DNA from: Vulcanimicrobiota bacterium
GTDB taxonomy: Bacteria > Vulcanimicrobiota > Xenobia > Xenobiales > JADMJV01
Assembly (NCBI GenBank): GCA_019637395.1
Contig: JAHBVR010000031.1
Location: 1 to 46,565 of the forward strand
Length of the DNA: 46,565 nucleotides
Direction: 5' to 3'
The notes under the pieces are model-generated. The model was not told where the DNA came from. It ran no database searches and saw only the letters and a list, made by a program, of their open reading frames with translations. This document shows positions 15,031 through 22,034 of the stretch, one piece after another. A program made the translations under genes and the position numbers. Position 1 is the stretch's first letter, and the number at the start of each line of letters is the position of its first letter.

Positions 15031-15861
15031 TTGAAACCCCCTCTGCCGTTGGCGCTTCTGTTCCTCTGTGGTTGCGGCGCGTCGTCCAGTGATTCATCCG
15101 GGCCTTTGCCGAGCAGCGGGAGCACCACCCAGACCAGCTACGCCCAAACGTTGAGCCATTTGCAGAGCAACCAGAGGATTGAATTGGAGCCGGGCCGTAC
15201 TTATGCACTCAATGCCACGTTGCTGGGGCAGAGTCTCGACAATGTGACCCTGAACGGTAATGGCGCTCACATTCTGATGAACGCTCCGACGGCGGGATTC
15301 ATGCAGTTGAAGGGCTGCAGCAATGTGACGGTAGCCAATTTGACGGTAGATTACGACCCGCTGCCTTTTACCCAGGGAACGGGTTCACTGAGTCTCAAGC
15401 TGCGCCCCTGGTCTCCCGATGATGCCGGGTTGATTCAGGAGGCCTGTGCGGAACCGTATCTTCGGCGCATGCTCGGGCTGCGCTCGGGAGCGGGGAGGCG
15501 GGCCGCCGAGAACTGGATTCGGCGGGCCGATGAGACTTCGTTGGTGATAGAACAGGACGGGGAAGCGTTGGGAGAGGTCGGCTTGCAGCCGGATGCGTTT
15601 GCCTATTCCGCCTTGCTTCATTACTGGGTGCTGCCGCGCGTGCGCGGGCAAGGCCTGGCCGAGCGCGCGGCCAGGCTTTTGTGCGATCAGGCGGCCGGAC
15701 TGATTTTGACCGCTTATGTGAGCGAGCGCAATCGGGCTTCGCTGCGGGTGCTGGAAAAGTTGGGTTTTCAGCGGGGCGGGTCCATCCGTCAGTATGCCGG
15801 ATTTCCGGGACCACGCGATACTTATACTTATTTTCGACTACCGCTTAAAGAGCCGGAATAG
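15031..15861 (+). CDS. Chimera: beta-helix lipoprotein N-terminus fused to GNAT
   Basis: A 276-residue frame with two unrelated halves. Residues 1-117 begin with a lipoprotein signal (LLFLCGCG, likely Cys15) and continue as the first coils of a right-handed beta-helix protein (NVTLNGNGAHI, NVTVANLTVDYDPLPFTQGT). At about residue 118 (base 15382) it turns into a complete GNAT N-acetyltransferase: LKLRPWSPDDAGLI at the N-end, the acetyl-CoA loop VRGQGLAERAARLL near 206, and NRASLRVLEKLGFQRGG. Acetyl-CoA is cytosolic, so a GNAT behind an export signal makes little sense. Deletion fusion is the likely origin; an assembly join is the alternative. The start is TTG at 15031 behind a good AGGGGG site. 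Confidence 0.7.
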   Translation: MKPPLPLALLFLCGCGASSSDSSGPLPSSGSTTQTSYAQTLSHLQSNQRIELEPGRTYALNATLLGQSLDNVTLNGNGAHILMNAPTAGFMQLKGCSNVTVANLTVDYDPLPFTQGTGSLSLKLRPWSPDDAGLIQEACAEPYLRRMLGLRSGAGRRAAENWIRRADETSLVIEQDGEALGEVGLQPDAFAYSALLHYWVLPRVRGQGLAERAARLLCDQAAGLILTAYVSERNRASLRVLEKLGFQRGGSIRQYAGFPGPRDTYTYFRLPLKEPE

Positions 15862-16167
15862 CTTCTGCATCAGGCTGGGGGGCTTTTGCGGAGCCGCCTC
15901 TTTGAGCTGGCGAGCAGGACGTTCCGGGCGGCGGAATCGGCGCACCTGGAATTGGGGCTGCTTGTCGTAGATTTTGCGCTTCTCGGGGTCGATCAGGTGG
16001 CTGTAGGCTTCCACCAGTTCTTTCATTCTGGCTTCGGCGTTGAGTTTGTCATGGGGGTTGAGGTCAGGATGGTATTTTTTGGAGAGGTTGCGGTAGGCCT
16101 GGCGGATGCGCTCAGGGGAAGAAATCGGTGGGATGTCGAGGATGAAGTAATAATCGCGAGTGACCAA
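15838..16167 (-). CDS. Small J-domain (DnaJ-like) protein
   Basis: A 109-residue co-chaperone-like protein made of an N-terminal J-domain and a basic tail. The J-domain spans residues 4-70 (DYYFILDIP ... IRQAYRNLSKKYHPDLNPHD ... EAYSHLIDPEKRKIYD), with the HPD motif that stimulates Hsp70 ATPase. There is no G/F region or zinc finger, so it is a type III J-protein whose basic tail (VRRFRRPERPARQ) may target it. The start is TTG at 16167, eight bases after GGAGA. The stop lies inside the 3' end of the convergent chimeric gene (24-base overlap). Confidence 0.85.
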   Translation of the reverse strand: MVTRDYYFILDIPPISSPERIRQAYRNLSKKYHPDLNPHDKLNAEARMKELVEAYSHLIDPEKRKIYDKQPQFQVRRFRRPERPARQLKEAAPQKPPSLMQKLFRLFKR

Positions 16168-16247
16168 GGCGAGAATCTCCTGACTTCACGGGTTTATGAT
16201 GGTTCTACGGGATCGGCGGGGAACCTTTGCTTCCGGTTGTTAAGCGG

Positions 16248-16583
16248 CTAATCTCGGTTCACTCCGAGGGTTTCTTCCACGGGGTCAGGAGGGCGCCAGC
16301 GCCAGGCGGCCAGGGGACAGCCCAGAGCAGCGGGAAGAAAGGCGGTGATGACCATGGGGTCATCGATATCGCCTTTTCCCTGGAAATACTGGATGGCGAA
16401 GCACAATCCGAGAAAGAGCCAGCCCAGGTTGGGCAGGATCCACGGATTGATGATGCGGGTGGGCATCAGCCGGTTCCATAGCACGCTCACACCCCAGCAG
16501 GGCAAGACCACGATCAGGTAGCCGGCTACGACCAGTCCGAACGAATAGGCGAGGGGGTTGGTGATGACGGTGTTGTTGGCCAC
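16248..16583 (-). CDS. Small membrane protein, start uncertain
   Basis: About 111 residues from a GTG at 16583, with three hydrophobic segments: SFGLVVAGYLIVVLPCWGV, ILPNLGWLFLGLCFAIQY and VITAFLPAALGCPLAAW. The frame stays open upstream to an ATG at 16775. The extra 64 residues are Ser/Thr-rich and unlike protein, and the plus strand there looks coding, so I prefer the shorter form. No Shine-Dalgarno is clear. The family is not recognised. The gene follows the decayed region and precedes the J-domain gene on the same strand. Confidence 0.45.
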   Translation of the reverse strand: MANNTVITNPLAYSFGLVVAGYLIVVLPCWGVSVLWNRLMPTRIINPWILPNLGWLFLGLCFAIQYFQGKGDIDDPMVITAFLPAALGCPLAAWRWRPPDPVEETLGVNRD

Positions 16584-17087
16584 CTGGAGTTTTTCGGCGG
16601 GGGTGGTCGCCCACCTGTGGGAAAACCAGGGCGATTTGCAGCAACTGGAGGTGCTGCGCCGCAGCCCGGCAGACTTCGTTGTCGAGTCGGCGCTTTGAGT
16701 ATTGACACGGTTGGTGACGGTGTTTCGCTGTAGCGAACTCTGGCTGTGGGGAGAGGTGGTGGGCCGAGAGCGCACCAGGCGGCAGGTGCTAGAGGTGGCT
16801 GTGCGGATAGATTCTCGTCTGCACCTGTGGTTTTTAATTTTGCCAGTGATGTCGGCCTGGAGGAGCTGGTCGTGGCCTGGCCCAACTCTCTTTACTGCCG
16901 GTTTTTCCCCTGGCTTTGTTGAGCTGGCTCCCCAGCGGCCTGCTGAAGTTGGCCGGCGATGTGCGCTGGTTGCCGCGGAGCAGTTGGCGGAAGTTCTCGA
17001 GTTTCTCCATGCGGGCTGTTTTGGTGCTGCTGCTGGTCTGGTTGCTGGCGGCCAGAGGGCTTTCTTCAGGTCATTGAGGAGGCTTAT
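16564..17087 (+). pseudogene. Decayed plus-strand membrane-protein-like gene(s)
   Basis: This explains the roughly 300-base gap between the neighbouring minus-strand genes. Three plus-strand frames in turn read like protein. The first is 16564-16698 (MTVLLATWSFSAGVVAH... ending VVESAL), a 44-codon frame with a membrane helix. A second stretch at about 16740-16830 contains GRERTRRQVLEVAVRIDSRL. The third is about 16870-17087, ending SMRAVLVLLLVWLLAARG and so on, another hydrophobic helix. Each ends in a stop and hands over to a different frame, as expected for a gene hit by several frameshifts. No family is recognised, and chance open frames in G+C-rich DNA remain possible. Confidence 0.25.
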
Positions 17088-17400
17088 ATCTGAGGAGGTC
17101 TTTCAGGCCTTCGGCCAGCCACTCGCGCCATTCTTCAGGATAGGGATGGCTGCTGTCGTCGAACTTGGAGAATTGTTCGCTCATTCCGTGTTTATGGCGA
17201 ATCGAGAGGTCGTCGCCGCTGTGGTAGTTGGCGTCGTGGGGCCCGTAGAAGTCCAGGTGGGGGCCTTGTTTTACTCCCTGGTGGTAGTAGGCCAGCGAAC
17301 TCACCGAGCCGTCCGCGGCCAGTTGGGCCACCCAGCCGATGCCGTTCCGGTCGTGGTTCCAGGGAAAGGGGATTTCTTCGGGTTGTAAGCGACCGTCCAT
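17071..17400 (-). CDS. Small protein in radical SAM operon
   Basis: A 109-residue soluble protein of unknown function. It has no signal peptide and no Cys. A W/H/D-rich core (YYHQGVKQGPHLDFYGPHD, then NYHSGDDLSIRHKHG) and an acidic C-terminal helix (PEEWREWLAEGLKDLL) can be seen. Its ATG (17400) touches the TGA of the radical SAM gene (17401-17403), so it is made from the same message. The many His/Asp residues could form a metal or catalytic site. It could be a partner, a substrate or an immunity-type protein of the operon; nothing in the sequence decides this. Confidence 0.6.
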   Translation of the reverse strand: MDGRLQPEEIPFPWNHDRNGIGWVAQLAADGSVSSLAYYHQGVKQGPHLDFYGPHDANYHSGDDLSIRHKHGMSEQFSKFDDSSHPYPEEWREWLAEGLKDLLRYKPPQ

Positions 17401-18558
17401 TCAGGCTTCCAGTGGTTCTTCGATGAGTTCGAAGAGGCCGTTGTCGAAAGGTTCTCCCGGTGCTTTTCGGCGCAACTGGATGCGTTCGCGCAGGCCTTTT
17501 TCGGCCATTTTGAGGGCGCGGTGGTGGCAGTATGGGTTATTGCCGGGGCGGTCGAAGAAGACGTGGGCGGTCCAGGTGCAGCCGCCCCGGCACAGGTCGG
17601 CGTGTTCGCATTTTTGGCAAAAACCCCAGAGGTGTTCGAGGGAATTTTCACTATTGATGTTCAGGGCGGGGGAGTTAAGGATCATGTCGCGGATGCTTTT
17701 TTCGCGGATGTTCCCGCCCCTGTAGGCCTGGGTGGGCAGGGAGGGGCAGCCTTTGAGGGTGCCGTCAGCCTCCAGCCCCAGGCCATGTTGGCCGGCCTGG
17801 CAGCCGGCCCAGACATGCCATTCATCGCCTTCGCTGCGCAGGATGCGGTCGAAGGGGCCGTAGTAGCCGACATTATTGCCGGGAGCGATGAAGACTCCCT
17901 CGGCCTCGGCGCGTTGCTTGAGGCGGGCCAGTTGGGGGAAGAGGTCGAGCAGTTCATAGGGTTGCAGTAGGATGTCGGGCTGGTCGGCGGCGTTACCCAT
18001 GGGCACGGTCATCTGCCATTGCCAGGCTTTCATGCCGGCGTCGCGCTGGAGTTCGTAGGCCCGGTGGATTTCCGGGGCGGTCAGGCGGTTGAGTTGGGTG
18101 TTGCAGGCCACGCGCATGCCGGCCTCGCGCAGGTTTTCCAGCGACTGGTAGCAGGCTTTCCAGGAGCCTTTTTTGCCGCGCAGCCGGTCATGGGTGGCTT
18201 CCAGGCCGTCGATGGATACCGAAGTCTGGCGGATGCCGGCCTGAACCATGCGGCGGGCCAGCTCTTTGGAGATGCCGTAGCCTCCGGTGGTGAGAGTGCA
18301 GGCCATGCCTTCATCTCCGATAGCCCTCGCAATTTCCAGCCAGTCTCTGCGCAGGAAGGCTTCGCCGCCGATGAGGGTGACTTCGTCGATGCCGACTTCT
18401 TTGAGTTGGCGCACTACCTCCAGGGCTTCGGCGGTGGTGAGTTCGTTGGGGCGGGCTTTGCCGGCTCGCGAGCCGCAGTGGCTGCAGGCCAGGTTGCAGG
18501 CGAGAGTGATCTCCCAGACGGCGTAGCTGCGCCGCTGGTAGGCTCGTTTAGCGGCCAG
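17401..18558 (-). CDS. Radical SAM/SPASM peptide-maturase-like enzyme, probable CTG start
   Basis: A 385-residue enzyme if read from CTG at 18558. The radical SAM motif CNLACSHC (residues 21-28) binds the 4Fe-4S cluster. GGEAFLRRDW follows. The C-terminus is a canonical seven-Cys SPASM domain: C-x-EADGTLKGC, then CQKCEHADLCRGGC, then a last Cys (YCHH), binding auxiliary clusters. Such enzymes modify peptides or proteins in cis-operonic partners. No ATG, GTG or TTG lies between the upstream in-frame TGA (18570-18568) and the cluster motif; the first GTG (18414) would delete it. CTG at 18558 sits seven bases after GAGG, which overlaps that TGA. It lies between the proline-rich lipoprotein gene and a small gene it abuts. 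Confidence 0.85.
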   Translation of the reverse strand: MAAKRAYQRRSYAVWEITLACNLACSHCGSRAGKARPNELTTAEALEVVRQLKEVGIDEVTLIGGEAFLRRDWLEIARAIGDEGMACTLTTGGYGISKELARRMVQAGIRQTSVSIDGLEATHDRLRGKKGSWKACYQSLENLREAGMRVACNTQLNRLTAPEIHRAYELQRDAGMKAWQWQMTVPMGNAADQPDILLQPYELLDLFPQLARLKQRAEAEGVFIAPGNNVGYYGPFDRILRSEGDEWHVWAGCQAGQHGLGLEADGTLKGCPSLPTQAYRGGNIREKSIRDMILNSPALNINSENSLEHLWGFCQKCEHADLCRGGCTWTAHVFFDRPGNNPYCHHRALKMAEKGLRERIQLRRKAPGEPFDNGLFELIEEPLEA

Positions 18559-18569
18559 GAGAAAGCCTC
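18559..18569 (-). promoter_or_regulatory. Ribosome-binding site overlapping upstream stop, deciding a CTG start
   Basis: Reading the minus strand, GAGG (18569-18566) uses two bases of the lipoprotein's TGA stop, followed by a seven-base spacer and CTG at 18558. Ribosomes ending the lipoprotein would re-initiate here. This is the only spacing-compatible start upstream of the iron-sulfur motif. Confidence 0.45.
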
Positions 18570-18948
18570 ACTGAGGTGGAGCGCCATGGACGGGCACGGG
18601 AGGTCCCTGGCCGGAAGGAGGAGCCGGAACTGGTGACTTGGGTTTTGCCGGCGTTTGCGCTCGGGGAGCGCCGTAGACTTTGGCGGCCGGGCGCTCTTCA
18701 GGGCTGGGCGTGGGGCTGATGCTGGCGCTGGGGGTCGGTTGCAGGCTGGGGGGAGGCCCTCCATAGACAGCCGTGGGCGCGCAGCCGCTGATGACTCCGA
18801 CGGCCAGGGCGAAGCCCAGGGCGGCCCAGCCGGAGAGGCGGCGGACTTTGGCTTCCTCGCGCAGCATGGATTCGGCCGCCTGCTCCAGGCGTTTTTGCAA
18901 GGCCTGCGGGTCTTTCCAGGACTTGCGGGGGAGAAGCGGTTCTTCCAT
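18568..18948 (-). CDS. Proline-rich lipoprotein with three V(Y/H)GxP motifs
   Basis: A 126-residue protein, possibly the substrate of the radical SAM enzyme encoded directly downstream in the same frame. Residues 41-55 are hydrophobic and end in the lipobox-like VISGC56. The mature part is Pro/Ala/Ser-rich and carries VYGGPPP (61-67), VYGAPRA (91-97) and VHGAPPQ (120-126, the very C-terminus), spaced about 30 residues. From the ATG at 18948 a charged 40-residue leader precedes the hydrophobic segment. A start at the ATG at 18867 would give a normal lipoprotein signal (MLREEAKVRRLSG...). Neither has a clear ribosome-binding site. Repeated YGxP-type motifs beside a SPASM enzyme suggest a modified peptide, but this is inference. 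Confidence 0.65.
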   Translation of the reverse strand: MEEPLLPRKSWKDPQALQKRLEQAAESMLREEAKVRRLSGWAALGFALAVGVISGCAPTAVYGGPPPSLQPTPSASISPTPSPEERPAAKVYGAPRAQTPAKPKSPVPAPPSGQGPPVPVHGAPPQ

Positions 18949-19047
18949 GGGCGGGGCTTCGGGGTTGGGAAGTCGGTTCCTACGCGGCCGCCGGCTGTTC
19001 CCGCGGCAGGGCAGGAAAACCCCCCTGATGGGGGCGAAATGCTTTGA

Positions 19048-20715
19048 ATGAAAAATTCTTTATGTAAAGCAATTGGTCTTGCCCTGGCAGCCGTGCTGGC
19101 TCAGGGCTGCGGCAGCGACACCTTCACGTTGGAGGCAGGCCCGGCTAACAATGGCCCGACGAGTGACCTCACCAGCACGTTGGAGCAGGCCATGGTGGCC
19201 AATCCGGATCTGGCTTTGCGTTTCGCCCCGACCGCTCTTCTCAATCCACGGCGGGCCACGCCTTCGGCCACCCTGCTCTCGGTGTCCGACCTGGAAGCCG
19301 ACTATGAAACTGTCTTCGGCAGCCTCAGCGACACCATGGGAGTGACTCTGCAAACGCCGCAGGTGCAGTCCAATATTCAGTTCATCGCCAGCCAGCCCGG
19401 CACCGGCTATTTCAATCTGCTCAACCAGCCGATTCTGAACAATCCTGTGGGCGTCACCCAGGTGGCTTTTCAGTCTCTGGAATATGACACCACCGTGCCG
19501 CTTCCCAACGGTAACCAGACGTTCCACGTCTCCGGCGGGCTGCTCCTACCCCAGGGAATCGGTAAAGCGCAGCTCAAAGGGGTGGTCGTTTACTTCCATG
19601 GCACCACCTTCAGCAAGGCCCAGGTTCCCTCGAACTATGGTTCCAACATCGAAACCCAACTGATGGCCGAGGTCTTCGCCTCCCAGGGCTACGCCGTGGT
19701 CATGCCCGACTATGTGGGACAGGGCGTGGACTGGCTGGATGTCCATCCTTACGTGGTTTATCCAAAGGCCTCGGCCAAGACGGCTGTGGACATGCTGGCG
19801 GCCGTCAAGCAGACCCTGCTCACCAGCTACGGAATTCTGCCCACCGATCCGGCCCTCAAGCTTTTCTCCGTGGGCTATTCCGAAGGGGGGGCTTACTCGC
19901 TCTGGTTCAACCAGTTCCTGTGTAGCAACCCCGGCCTGCTCGACTCCCGCTATCAGCTGACCCATTCGGTGGGAATCGAAGGCGCCTACGATCTGTCGAA
20001 TGTGACTTTCAATTACCTGTTCGACAACGTGCGGGTGGCCATCGGCAATACCTATCAGGCTCAAACCCAGACCCTGGTCAATATCGTGAAACCCGCCATC
20101 AGCGCCGACGTGTTCCTGTCTTATGCCTGCTACTCTCTGGCTGGAGACTATAACCGGGTGTTCTTCCAGGATTTTTTCGACATGGTGGCCACCGACCCGG
20201 TGCCTCAAGCCGTTTGCAATTTCGGCTTGAGCCAGCTCACCATCGCCCAGGCCTTCGCCCAGCAGAACGTCTCTTGCGCTACCCAGATCGTGTTCTCCGC
20301 GCTCGGAAAAAGCAACAATGGGGCGACCTATCCCAAACCGGCCGCCCTGCTCCTCAGCAGCAATAACAGTTGTAATGCCCTGGTGAGCAGTAACCTTACC
20401 GAGCCTGGCTTTCTGGGAGCCCTGGACACCGTTCTCCGGGCCGCCGACGTAGATCTTAGCGCCGTGGCCGACCAGGGTGTCAGCATTGTGTCCCTCGATC
20501 AGGACTCGGTCGTCACCCCCAACAACTTCGACTCCTTGCTGGCTAAATTTCCCGGCAAAATCCGCCACTCATATAAAGTCGACCACACCAAACTCCAGGT
20601 CGCATCCCCCTTCAGCCCACCCACCGGGCCGGCCGTTTTCGTTCCCACCGACCACCTCCACGCCCTTATCTTCGAGTTCCTCTACGCTCTCAACACTTTC
20701 AACAGCTTCCCATAG
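19048..20715 (+). CDS. Secreted alpha/beta-hydrolase lipoprotein (esterase/lipase-like)
   Basis: A 555-residue exported hydrolase. The N-terminus is a lipoprotein signal (LALAAVLAQGC, Cys21). The fold shows the HG oxyanion region (VVVYFHGTTFSKAQ), the nucleophile elbow VGYSEGGAYS (Ser about 278), an acid candidate in SLDQDSVVTPNNF and a His near the end (DHLHALIFEFL). This order fits secretory lipases and large esterases of the alpha/beta-hydrolase superfamily. It probably acts on esters at the cell surface or in the periplasm. The ATG at 19048 lacks a strong Shine-Dalgarno. Its stop lies 10 bases from the stop of the convergent peptidoglycan-binding gene. Confidence 0.85.
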   Translation: MKNSLCKAIGLALAAVLAQGCGSDTFTLEAGPANNGPTSDLTSTLEQAMVANPDLALRFAPTALLNPRRATPSATLLSVSDLEADYETVFGSLSDTMGVTLQTPQVQSNIQFIASQPGTGYFNLLNQPILNNPVGVTQVAFQSLEYDTTVPLPNGNQTFHVSGGLLLPQGIGKAQLKGVVVYFHGTTFSKAQVPSNYGSNIETQLMAEVFASQGYAVVMPDYVGQGVDWLDVHPYVVYPKASAKTAVDMLAAVKQTLLTSYGILPTDPALKLFSVGYSEGGAYSLWFNQFLCSNPGLLDSRYQLTHSVGIEGAYDLSNVTFNYLFDNVRVAIGNTYQAQTQTLVNIVKPAISADVFLSYACYSLAGDYNRVFFQDFFDMVATDPVPQAVCNFGLSQLTIAQAFAQQNVSCATQIVFSALGKSNNGATYPKPAALLLSSNNSCNALVSSNLTEPGFLGALDTVLRAADVDLSAVADQGVSIVSLDQDSVVTPNNFDSLLAKFPGKIRHSYKVDHTKLQVASPFSPPTGPAVFVPTDHLHALIFEFLYALNTFNSFP

Positions 20716-20725
20716 GACAGGTTGA

Positions 20726-21934
20726 TCAGTGCTGGGCCTGGTTGGCGTCCAGCAGGGTGTAGTGGAAGTTGCCGCCGTTGACGGCTGCTTTGAGTTTCTT
20801 GAGTTGATCGATGGGCAGGGTTTGGCAGCCGATGGAGGCGTTGCGGTCCCAGTGGAAGAGGATGCCGTCGGCGGTGGTGCCTCTCTTGACGGCGTTGGCT
20901 TTCTCCGCGTCGGAAATTTTGCCGTCGCGGTTGCCGTCGCGGTAAGCCGGCACGTTGCCGCCGCCATTGACCGCCCAGGCTTCGTGGCCTTTGTAGTCGT
21001 GGCGCCGGGTGACATCGTAGTTTCCTGGGCGTAGCTGGGCCACGCCGCCGGCCACGCTGCCGCGCGCGGTGGCGGCGTGGGTGGCGCCGGACAGCTCGGT
21101 AACGGTGGGCTGGCCTTTCTTGTCGCGGCCGAGGACGACAAAGGTGTCGTCATTGGAGCCGGTATTGCGGCCGGAATCGTGGCGTTTGCCGTCAATGCCG
21201 AGGCCGCGCAGACCGAGGACGGTGGGATTTTTACCGTCGATCTTACCGCCGGCGGCTTTGACCATGGCGGCGTAGTGATCATATTTTTCCTGGGTGGACA
21301 TCTTTTTGTCGGCCAGTTGGGGCAGGCCCTGGGCCTTCTTGGCGCCCGGGTCGACCTTGGCGGCGGGATCGGGTTTTTGAGCGCCGGGATCGGGTTTCTT
21401 GGCGCCAGGGTCAGGCTTCTGGGCGGCCGGGTCGGGCTGTTTGGCCGCGGGGTCGGGCTTTGGGTTGGTGGGTTCGGGCTTCAGGCCTTTGTTGAGGGCG
21501 CCCATGGTTTCCGGGCCGACTTTTCCGTCCACCGTCAAATTGTGCTGGCGCTGGAATTTCCTGACGGCCTTCTGGGTCTCGGGGCCGAATTTGCCGTCCG
21601 TTTCCAGCTTGGCCCCGGCTTTGTTGAGATGTTCTTGCAGTTGTTTGACATTGTCGCCTTTGTCTCGACGACTCATGTTGTCGCCGGAGAGGGGTTTGAG
21701 TTCGGCGCTTTTGGCTGCATTCGGGCTGGCCCAGGATTGGAAGTTGGGAACCTGCTTCTGATTGGACTGGACGGCCAGATCCTGGGAGAATTTGGTCTGA
21801 TCGACCTTGTTCGGTTGCTGGCTGCGCGTTTTCTGCGCCTTGGAAGGTGCCTGGGAGGCTTTCTTGGTCCTGGCTTTGGGACCGCTGGAGCTGGCGCGTT
21901 GAACGGAACCGGTTTGTTTTTTGATAGCGGTCAT
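20726..21934 (-). CDS. Peptidoglycan-binding protein with YkuD-like C-terminus and EF-hand loop
   Basis: A 402-residue protein starting at ATG 21934, seven bases after GAGGAGG. Domains in order: a basic Ser/Lys/Gln-rich region (1-90), one PG_binding_1 domain (VKQLQEHLNKAG ... DGKFGPETQKAVRKFQ ... VDGKVGPETM, about 95-150), a PDPAAK/PDPGAK repeat linker, and a C-terminal domain. The last has GILFHWDRNASIGCQTLP, resembling the H...SxGC active site of YkuD/L,D-transpeptidase-like and related phage proteins. Inside it sits a 12-residue calcium loop, DGNRDGKISDAE, matching the EF-hand pattern. There is no signal peptide, so export, if any, is non-classical. It may crosslink or bind peptidoglycan under calcium control. 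Confidence 0.75.
   Translation of the reverse strand: MTAIKKQTGSVQRASSSGPKARTKKASQAPSKAQKTRSQQPNKVDQTKFSQDLAVQSNQKQVPNFQSWASPNAAKSAELKPLSGDNMSRRDKGDNVKQLQEHLNKAGAKLETDGKFGPETQKAVRKFQRQHNLTVDGKVGPETMGALNKGLKPEPTNPKPDPAAKQPDPAAQKPDPGAKKPDPGAQKPDPAAKVDPGAKKAQGLPQLADKKMSTQEKYDHYAAMVKAAGGKIDGKNPTVLGLRGLGIDGKRHDSGRNTGSNDDTFVVLGRDKKGQPTVTELSGATHAATARGSVAGGVAQLRPGNYDVTRRHDYKGHEAWAVNGGGNVPAYRDGNRDGKISDAEKANAVKRGTTADGILFHWDRNASIGCQTLPIDQLKKLKAAVNGGNFHYTLLDANQAQH
21337..21462. repeat. Imperfect repeats encoding PDPxAK linker
   Basis: Six or so imperfect 18-21-base units encode PDPAAK, PDPGAK and related blocks in the linker of the peptidoglycan-binding protein. The copies differ mostly by synonymous or Ala/Gly changes. 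Such repeats vary in number between strains. Confidence 0.6.
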
Positions 21935-22034
21935 AGGAAGCCTCCTCGGGGGATGACTCCACTCTGACAGGGTTCTCCCCATTTCTGAAGGTTTGAGTTG
22001 TTGCCGGAATGTAAACGATGTTGCGCAGCTGTTG

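Noticed and set aside
19010-19032. CCCCC-CTGAT-GGGGG hairpin before the hydrolase gene as a riboswitch or terminator
   Set aside because: Only a simple five-base stem, no T run and no further conserved structure.
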